A stretch of DNA of 11,783 nucleotides. Origin: Deinococcus rhizophilus (lineage in GTDB: Bacteria > Deinococcota > Deinococci > Deinococcales > Deinococcaceae). The notes below the pieces were generated by a model. The model saw only the letters and a list, made by a program, of their open reading frames with translations. It ran no database searches and was not told the origin of the DNA. The DNA lies in assembly GCF_030271215.1 (NCBI RefSeq), contig NZ_JASNGB010000068.1, positions 1-11,783 on the forward strand, given 5' to 3'. Numbering within the stretch: the stretch's first letter is position 1; every line of letters starts with the position of its first letter. Positions 7,901 through 11,783 of the stretch are shown piece after piece. The translations under genes and the position numbers were made by a program.

Positions 7901-9976
7901 GTTAGGGAGCAACTCCGCCACGTTTTCGACCACATCCTGCGGCACAGCGACTCGGTTGCGCCGTTTGCCGTGCTGGGCTCCCTGGCCACCGGCTTCCCCG
8001 GACTGTACGGGGAGGTGGCGCTCCCGATCCTCAGTGTGCTCGAGTTCTACCAGTTCGACCTGTCCCGCAGGACACACGACAGCAGCAACACGTCACGCCT
8101 CTCGGGGATGGCGTTCCCAGGCGATGAACTCTCCTTCCTGCTCGCGGACGAACGCAACCGGTCGAACGCGAGACCGTGGCGGAGGGAGGGCCTGGAAGAC
8201 CTGATCGTGCGCCTGCAGTTCTCAGAGTTGCAGGAACAGGCGTTCGCCGCCGTGGATGCCGTGAAGAGGGCGTGCCGTGGGACGGTCAGCGAGCGCTTCC
8301 TTCTCCACCGCATCGACGTGCGGGAATGTGAATTAGAGGCCGGGCCCGAGCCGGGGACCGTCCTCGTCCGCGGAGGTCCGCTCCCCGAGGATTTGAAGAG
8401 GCTCCAACAGGAGAACGGGGAGACGAACCGCCGGTTCGGCGAACTGTGGGCGGCGGGAGAGCCGGGGCGCGCGGGGAAACACGGCGAAGCCACAGAAGGC
8501 GAGGCCTCTGAGCACAAAGCTTTCGAGAGGGCCAGGGCGGCCCTCGAGTCGCTGAGCACGCCGGAAGAAGCCTTCATGCACAGGACGCATCTCCTAGAGA
8601 GCATCGCTTCCTTGTTTCAAAGGCGCCACTTGGAGTTGAGTCCTGACGACCTCCGCTGGACGCAGGAACTCTTCCAGCAGGAATTGAGCGAAGTTGGGGA
8701 CGAGGACGATATTCAGGGGGACGCCCACGGGTATCCGGAGGACCGGAGATTGATCGCCGAGGTCTTTCCGCTGCTCCTCAGGCACGCCCGAACGCCCGAG
8801 GAACGGAGCAGGGTCGTCGCCCAGCTCGTCTCGGCCCTGACCCACCCGTCCGGTGCCGTCCGAGAAGGGGCGGCCAACGGCATCAGACGTTCCCTGTGGG
8901 CCGACGATCCTCAACTGGCCCAGCAGCTCATGAATGGGGCGTTGGAGTACGCGCGCTTCCAGCAGAACTCCCTCGAACGGCGCTGGCGGCTACGGCAGCA
9001 TGAATTGTCGGCGGTCGAGCGTGGCGGGCTCGCCGAGCAGTTGCGGCAGGATCTGGCGACCTTCAGGCGAAACTTCCTCGCTGCCCCGCCCCCTAAGGAT
9101 CTGAATGCGGTGGACTTCACCACCCACAGTCCGTGGTTCATGCTCCCTCCATGCCTGACGGTTCCCGATCGCTCGGCGGACCCCCTCCACATCGGCCTCT
9201 ACCGGCGCATGTTGATGCTGCTTGGGGAGGATGACGGGCTGAGGCACCGACATTCCGAAGCGGACCAGGAGAAATTTCCACACGAGGACCGAACAAAGTT
9301 CGAGCAACGGTTCGCCTCCTTCCTCGCCACGCTCCCGGAGGCCCATCAGGTCTTCGGCGACACCCTCCGGCAGGTGTGTCTCACCTCGCCCCACCTCCTG
9401 CGATGGCTTCTGACCTGGCTGTTCACCGCCAGTGAGAAGGCCGGTTCGATGGAGGAATACTGGCGTATCTGGGAGGGACTGGCGCCCACCGTCCAGAGGT
9501 TGGCCCGCGAGCACGACCCGGAGAGTTACGGCCAAAGAGACCAGGCGGTGCGTGAACTCCTCCGCGAGTTCATGCATGCCGGAACCGACTGGAACCTCAA
9601 TGTGGCGCGTGAGACGCGACCGCTAAGTGGCGGAAAGGCGGCGATCCTCCGCTTCGTGGCGGAAACCGGAGGGCATCCGGACGTCCTCGAGGGCCTGGCC
9701 TCCCTGATCTACACCTTCCCTGAGGACTTCTTCTTGGAAGGCGTTCAGGTGCTCGCCCCCCACGTCCGGCAAGAGGACAGTCACTCCAGGTTGACGGCGA
9801 ACGCCAGGTTCTACATCGAGACGGCGGTGGCGAGATACCTGGGCGAACATTCCGGCAGGATCCCGAAGGCGGCTTACGGGGCCTGTCTCGCCCTGCTGAC
9901 CGCCGCCAAAAGGACGGGGTCGGCGCGGGCCTTCTACCTGCGCGAGAGGCTGCTCCGGCACCACCGGGCGGCGTGA
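4943..9976 (+). CDS. Avs-like STAND NTPase with N-terminal Cap4/DUF4297-like nuclease domain
   Basis: Seen: 1677 residues from GTG 4943, the first possible start after an in-frame TAA at 4931. The N-terminus (NPFSTGAGGPTFEARVQ) opens a nuclease-like domain with E22, D62-D63 and Q82-I-K84, the E...D...QxK pattern of Cap4/Mrr-type PD-(D/E)XK nucleases. A P-loop NTPase follows: Walker A GARGTGKS (318-325), Walker B-like KYLILES (380-386), sensor-like VVMTARD (414-420), an RNP turn (475-477) and HDVLEDW (571-577) in the winged-helix part. The remaining thousand or so residues are helical, with a charged linker near 1155-1200; the end is expected to sense the target. Known: Avs (AVAST) proteins are STAND sensors that bind conserved phage proteins, assemble on ATP and activate an N-terminal effector, here likely DNA cleavage. 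The Avs subtype and phage target are not assigned. It has its own promoter and looks intact. Confidence 0.88.
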   Translation: MSEPRSQVSNPFSTGAGGPTFEARVQTAFTVHLLTGTYAPCLPTWPIVHLKLQGRHQGYETDDFIATVEDPATGRRARLLAQIKHDVSFTAGDAVLVEVIQAAWNDFRSDGFEWGIDAIALITGPLVSADQRTVPPLLEWARFSEDERDFLGRVATARFSSEGKRRKLEALRGQLARANGGREVTDRELWDFLRHFHVIGYDLDQERGGTLQSTLSLIAQRSGRPPHLVWSRVLDHIGSLDMNAGVVTVDNLPEDIRTLFDHLGPLDTQRDLQRLAERTEWVLRDIRTDIAGAHVERPELVLDLLTRVGRHPYLLIGGARGTGKSALARELARRWSGSAPVFALRTEQLGKATLDEVLTAMGVTASPDRIAGALSLSPTKYLILESLEKVLELEVTSAFEELLAFLQKSGGWVVVMTARDYAVPKLLYTGLARYLTAEHVATIPNFTREELTQLIEAQPGLAEVGRNERLFELLRNPYLASLAVQAVSRGGELRQGDGEREFRQLVWSWVIEGCRRGEDLRRRATFIAIARDRAKRMVYGVPQADYDADAVVGLEGDGVLRQEQGLVYPAHDVLEDWAIEEFIDLEYRRSLRADAAFLEAVGSEPAMVRAFRLWLQRALGEEADFSTVLLSFLREPTIPDHWQDEVLATILLSDHPAAFLGALQGDLMANGARLLDRLCFTLRVVAQTPGEVGSDERLASLRPYGQGWQDVIAFLQGRPDALPEALLPNVVALLEQFARAISLSGDPPGGSQEAGLLALHLLRVRRTDHRRSPLTETLIRVVLRTAVATPDEFRHFLQEDILTEGRDRAGYANTFEDIALRGLEGAFFAKSHPDDLIALARWTWTDHDEDDARLRFAPYGRRDIDDIFGLGGTRHDYGLVSGAKGPFVWLLRFHFWKGLNFILELCNEGVRRYAEFLDGTPEQDRHHDMWEVEIPLRDGSTRQVYASPDLWSAYRDLGNLPGVVKCALIALENQLIEFSEQARGTEVREQLRHVFDHILRHSDSVAPFAVLGSLATGFPGLYGEVALPILSVLEFYQFDLSRRTHDSSNTSRLSGMAFPGDELSFLLADERNRSNARPWRREGLEDLIVRLQFSELQEQAFAAVDAVKRACRGTVSERFLLHRIDVRECELEAGPEPGTVLVRGGPLPEDLKRLQQENGETNRRFGELWAAGEPGRAGKHGEATEGEASEHKAFERARAALESLSTPEEAFMHRTHLLESIASLFQRRHLELSPDDLRWTQELFQQELSEVGDEDDIQGDAHGYPEDRRLIAEVFPLLLRHARTPEERSRVVAQLVSALTHPSGAVREGAANGIRRSLWADDPQLAQQLMNGALEYARFQQNSLERRWRLRQHELSAVERGGLAEQLRQDLATFRRNFLAAPPPKDLNAVDFTTHSPWFMLPPCLTVPDRSADPLHIGLYRRMLMLLGEDDGLRHRHSEADQEKFPHEDRTKFEQRFASFLATLPEAHQVFGDTLRQVCLTSPHLLRWLLTWLFTASEKAGSMEEYWRIWEGLAPTVQRLAREHDPESYGQRDQAVRELLREFMHAGTDWNLNVARETRPLSGGKAAILRFVAETGGHPDVLEGLASLIYTFPEDFFLEGVQVLAPHVRQEDSHSRLTANARFYIETAVARYLGEHSGRIPKAAYGACLALLTAAKRTGSARAFYLRERLLRHHRAA

Positions 9977-10140
9977 CGGTTGGGGCACACGACTTCCAGC
10001 TTGAAAGCTCATTCCTCATTCGATGCCTAGAGGAGGAGAGCCTACCGATCGCGTTTGACCTGTCCTCTACCTCGTCGAGACTTCCCAGCAGCACCAGCAC
10101 CTTCAGCCGCCCGACGCAAGGTGTAGACCCGCCCCGACGT
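9977..10140. other. Non-coding stretch after the STAND gene
   Basis: No convincing gene or T-rich terminator is seen. A four-base-pair AGCT stem with a TGAA loop near 10008-10019 is too weak to call. On the minus strand one frame gives plausible residues (KVLVLLGSLDEVEDRSN), but it has no start signal and runs on antisense into the STAND gene. It may be a relic or chance. Confidence 0.35.
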
Positions 10141-10539
10141 TTACATGGGGTTCGTTGGCCTCCGGGACTTCGGGGTTCGCATCCGCACGGTCCACCCCGC
10201 CTCCTCCTCACGCCCGGCGTTCGGAGAGGTGAATCGGCACGCGAAGAGCTGCCGCTCGTACACGTCAGCGTTGCATAACACTTGCTGGAGCGCGGTGCTC
10301 TCCGCCGCATGAAGCGGCCGGTCCTCCCGCCACCTGTCGAGGTCCGGGAGGGATAGGCTCGCCACCCGGCACAGGGCGCGGGAAAGGTGCCGCTCCCCCA
10401 CCCCTGCTCGCGCCGTAGGGTGTCCACCGATCTCAGGAAGCGCCGGGGCAGCGCCAAGCTTACTTGTGCCCCGGCGCCCGAAGAGGCGTCCCCACCACGG
10501 GAGGCGCGGTGGGTAGTTGGCCGCGATGCCGCGGTCCAC
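10141..10539 (-). CDS. Hypothetical protein, possibly the 3' part of an amber-interrupted gene
   Basis: The frame runs 132 residues from GTG 10539 to TAA at 10141-10143. I do not recognise it. The N-terminus contains PPRLPWWGRLFGRR; the C-terminal part (VYERQLFACRFTSPN, then GWTVRMRTPKSRRP) has the look of real protein, and codon third positions are mostly G or C. AGGAG lies nine bases before the GTG on the minus strand, which supports a start there. However, the short frame upstream ends with a TAG that is in the same frame, two codons before this GTG, so both may be one gene. No membrane segment or known motif is seen. Confidence 0.42.
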   Translation of the reverse strand: MDRGIAANYPPRLPWWGRLFGRRGTSKLGAAPALPEIGGHPTARAGVGERHLSRALCRVASLSLPDLDRWREDRPLHAAESTALQQVLCNADVYERQLFACRFTSPNAGREEEAGWTVRMRTPKSRRPTNPM

Positions 10540-10545
10540 TGCTTT

Positions 10546-10743
10546 CTACTCCTGCTTCTGCCACTCGCGTAGCCCCTCGACCGCGCGCTCCCGGCGGACT
10601 TCCTCAGCGTCTAGGATCGGCAGCACGTGCGTCTCTAGAGAGCGCCAACTGAAGGAGTGTTTTCCTCCGGCTCCTCGTTTTGGGACGGACACCCTCTCGG
10701 GTCCTTGGCCACCACGAGCAAGAGGTCTGTAGAAGGTGTTCAA
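10546..10743 (-). CDS. Short hypothetical frame upstream of, and in frame with, the 132-residue protein
   Basis: The frame spans at most 65 residues from TTG 10743 to TAG at 10546-10548, with a TAA blocking it further upstream (10756-10758). The last 35 residues (RSLETHVLPILDAEEVRRER, then AVEGLREWQKQE) look like a real amphipathic helical tail. The first 25 or so are less convincing and overlap the abiEi promoter region. It may be the end of a broken gene or a small gene coupled to the next one. TAG is followed in the same frame by AAA GCA and the GTG of the 132-residue protein. Function unknown. Confidence 0.3.
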   Translation of the reverse strand: MNTFYRPLARGGQGPERVSVPKRGAGGKHSFSWRSLETHVLPILDAEEVRRERAVEGLREWQKQE

Positions 10744-10786
10744 AAGTGATAGTTTTTAAGTCAATCATGCCTGAAGCTTTGAACAC
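10736..10786. promoter_or_regulatory. Inverted repeat across the abiEi start, likely AbiEi operator
   Basis: GTGTTCAAA (10736-10744) and TTTGAACAC (10778-10786) are a perfect 9-base inverted repeat with 33 bases between the arms. The similarity extends outward (GAAG on the left, CTTC on the right) if one base is bulged. The centre is AT-rich and contains the probable abiEi promoter and the ATG at 10767. AbiEi antitoxins of other bacteria are known to repress their own operon by binding inverted repeats at the promoter, so autoregulation is a reasonable inference. Confidence 0.5.
10750..10760 (+). promoter_or_regulatory. Possible -10 region of the abiE promoter
   Basis: The AT-rich stretch holds TAGTTT (10750-10755), which fits TANNNT, and TTTAAG (10755-10760), which ends six bases before ATG 10767. 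No Shine-Dalgarno precedes the ATG, so the mRNA may have a very short leader or none. A -35 box is not evident. The exact box cannot be chosen by eye. Confidence 0.3.
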
Positions 10787-11423
10787 TTCCCTCGAGCGAC
10801 GTTGGGCGACGTTTCGGAGGCGGACTCCTCCCGAGCGGGCGCGCCTGGTGACCGCGGCGCAACTGAAGGAGGCGGGATTCCAGGGCGTGGAAGTCACCCG
10901 TCTGGTGGAGCGGGGCCAACTCGAACGGGTCGAGCGTGGCGTGTACGCAGTTCCCTCGGCTGGCGGCTCCGCCAGCAGCCACGCCGAGCGCCTCGCCGAA
11001 TTGCAACTCCGTTTCCCCAAGACGGTCGCCTGTCTGGAAAGCGCCGCGAGTCTCCTGCACCTCACGACCGCCGAGCCCCTGGAAATCGACCTCGCCCTCC
11101 CGAGGAGGAGCGTCGGCCGGACCCCCCAGGCTGGTGGCGTTCACTTCCACTGGATGACCGACGAGGTCTACCGCCACGGCCGGACCGTCGACACCAGCAC
11201 TGGCACGCCCATCCGCACCTTCGATGCCCCGAAGACTGTGGCCGACTTCTGCGCCCGCCGCCACAAGCTTGGCCGCAGCACCTACCTGACCATCCTCAAA
11301 GCCTACTTGGAGCGTGGCGGACCGGGCGGTACACCGGGGGCGACCTCACCGCTGCTCGCCGCCGCCCGGGTGTGCCGGGTGGAGAAGGTCATCCGGGCCG
11401 ACCTGGCGGTGCTGCGTGCCTGA
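10767..11423 (+). CDS. abiEi: AbiEi family antitoxin and transcriptional repressor
   Basis: The protein is 218 residues from ATG 10767 to TGA 11421-11423. Residues about 25-65 form the winged-helix DNA-binding domain, with the family-typical turn LVERGQLERVERGVYAVP (46-63). The following domain contains TVACLESAASLLHLTTAEPL (86-105), the strand IDLALPRR (107-114) and RTFDAPKTVADFCARRHKLG (150-169), as in AbiEi proteins. Known: AbiEi is the antitoxin of the type IV AbiE abortive-infection system. It does not bind the toxin but represses the operon and counteracts the AbiEii nucleotidyltransferase. The frame is open 29 codons upstream to TTG 10680, but that part is unlike the family and crosses the operator, so ATG 10767 is preferred. 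The toxin gene overlaps its 3' end by eight bases, so the two are translationally coupled. It appears intact. Confidence 0.85.
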   Translation: MPEALNTSLERRWATFRRRTPPERARLVTAAQLKEAGFQGVEVTRLVERGQLERVERGVYAVPSAGGSASSHAERLAELQLRFPKTVACLESAASLLHLTTAEPLEIDLALPRRSVGRTPQAGGVHFHWMTDEVYRHGRTVDTSTGTPIRTFDAPKTVADFCARRHKLGRSTYLTILKAYLERGGPGGTPGATSPLLAAARVCRVEKVIRADLAVLRA

Positions 11424-11727
11424 CAGGATCGTCAAGAACCCGGTGGCCAGCATCGCCGCGCGCCTCAAGAACGAGGCCGCCGCCCTGGGTCTCACGCCCG
11501 CGCAGCTTCAGGTCATGCCGCTGCAGATGGCCTACGCCCACCAGGGCTTTCTGGGCCGGTTGGACCTGAGCGCCCACGCGGGGCGCTTCGTCCTCAAGGG
11601 CGGCGCCAGCCTCTTCGCCCGGTACCGCGAACTGGGCCGCCCCACGCGCGATCTCGATCTCGCCGCACAGGGTCCTCCGGCCACCAGACCACCTGGCTAC
11701 AGGCTCAGGCTGACCGGCGTGACCTGA
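11416..11727 (+). pseudogene. abiEii: AbiEii nucleotidyltransferase toxin, truncated
   Basis: The frame starts at GTG 11416 inside the end of abiEi and ends at TGA 11725-11727 after only 103 residues, whereas AbiEii proteins are usually well over 200. The N-terminus (KNPVASIAARLKNEAAALGL) and the nucleotidyltransferase motif are typical: KGGASLF (61-67) followed by RPTRDLDLA (75-83), with the metal-binding D79-x-D81 of the DNA polymerase beta superfamily. After about residue 84 (base 11668) the sequence turns to QGPPATRPPGYRLRLTGVT, which does not resemble the family. I infer that the gene is broken there by an inserted element or a rearrangement and that the toxin is inactive. A frame repair further right cannot be judged, because the window ends 56 bases after the stop. 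Confidence 0.75.
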
Positions 11728-11739
11728 AGGGGAGCTGCC

Positions 11740-11783
11740 GTGAGCGCCGTGTTCGTCGTCTTTACCTGTCGCGTTCCCTCGGA
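11740..11783 (+). CDS. Possible start of a new gene, partial
   Basis: AGGGGAG at 11728-11734 lies five bases before GTG 11740, and the frame is open for 14 codons to the window edge (VSAVFVVFTCRVPS). It lies about 70 bases beyond the point where abiEii loses family similarity, which would suit the first gene of an inserted element such as a transposase. The piece is too short to identify. Confidence 0.35.
   Translation, partial: MSAVFVVFTCRVPS

Noticed and set aside
9597..10457. A 286-codon minus-strand frame across the STAND 3' end and the following gap
   Set aside because: Half of it is antisense to the STAND gene and half overlaps the better 132-residue frame. Only the stretch near 10015-10110 looks protein-like, and it has no start signal.
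10680..10766. An earlier TTG start for abiEi
   Set aside because: The added 29 residues are unlike AbiEi N-termini and would place the promoter and left operator arm inside the coding sequence.
11705..11727. Small inverted repeat TCAGG/CCTGA near the end of truncated abiEii as an insertion-sequence end
   Set aside because: Five-base arms with a 13-base loop occur by chance, and the other end of any element is outside the window.
1..11783. CRISPR arrays, tRNA or rRNA genes, and riboswitches
   Set aside because: No regularly spaced repeats, no cloverleaf or conserved rRNA segments, and no recognisable aptamer were seen on either strand by eye.

Overview
The window is high-GC DNA (roughly two thirds G+C by eye) with long, strongly GC3-biased reading frames, GTG starts, and two genes whose starts lie six bases after a TANNNT-type -10 box. 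That combination fits a Deinococcus-type bacterium best, although a high-GC actinobacterium is not excluded. The content looks like an accessory anti-phage defence region that is partly decayed.

Layout. (1) Bases 3-173: the last 56 codons of an unidentified gene that enters from the left. (2) Bases 258-3884: a very large protein of about 1.2 thousand residues with no recognisable N-terminal domain and a C-terminal PD-(D/E)XK nuclease-like domain. Its frame is closed by a TAG at 3882-3884, yet the same frame continues for 41 codons to a TGA at 4008-4010, and those codons read like the missing end of the nuclease fold. (3) Bases 4166-4687, minus strand: a DUF1684 gene, convergent with the nuclease. 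(4) Bases 4688-4942: a divergent intergenic region carrying two back-to-back leaderless-type promoters and an unexplained perfect Shine-Dalgarno plus ATG. (5) Bases 4943-9976: a 1677-residue STAND NTPase with an N-terminal Cap4/DUF4297-like nuclease domain, of the Avs (AVAST) type. (6) Bases 9977-10766: a poorly coding stretch holding two short minus-strand frames that lie in the same frame and are separated only by a TAG. (7) Bases 10767-11727: an AbiE-type pair. AbiEi (antitoxin and repressor) is intact, with an inverted repeat across its start codon. AbiEii (nucleotidyltransferase toxin) overlaps it by 8 bases but is cut off just after its catalytic motif. (8) Bases 11740-11783: the first codons of a possible new gene with a good ribosome binding site, perhaps part of whatever interrupted abiEii.

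How the genes may work together. The STAND protein should act alone: it senses a phage product, oligomerises on ATP and degrades DNA. The large nuclease protein is a separate candidate defence gene of unknown mechanism. The AbiE pair is an abortive-infection toxin-antitoxin system that is probably inactive here because the toxin is truncated. The DUF1684 gene has no evident link to defence. The most unusual points are two in-frame amber codons inside otherwise coherent frames, in a window where no clearly complete gene ends with TAG, and the large uncharacterised nuclease itself.
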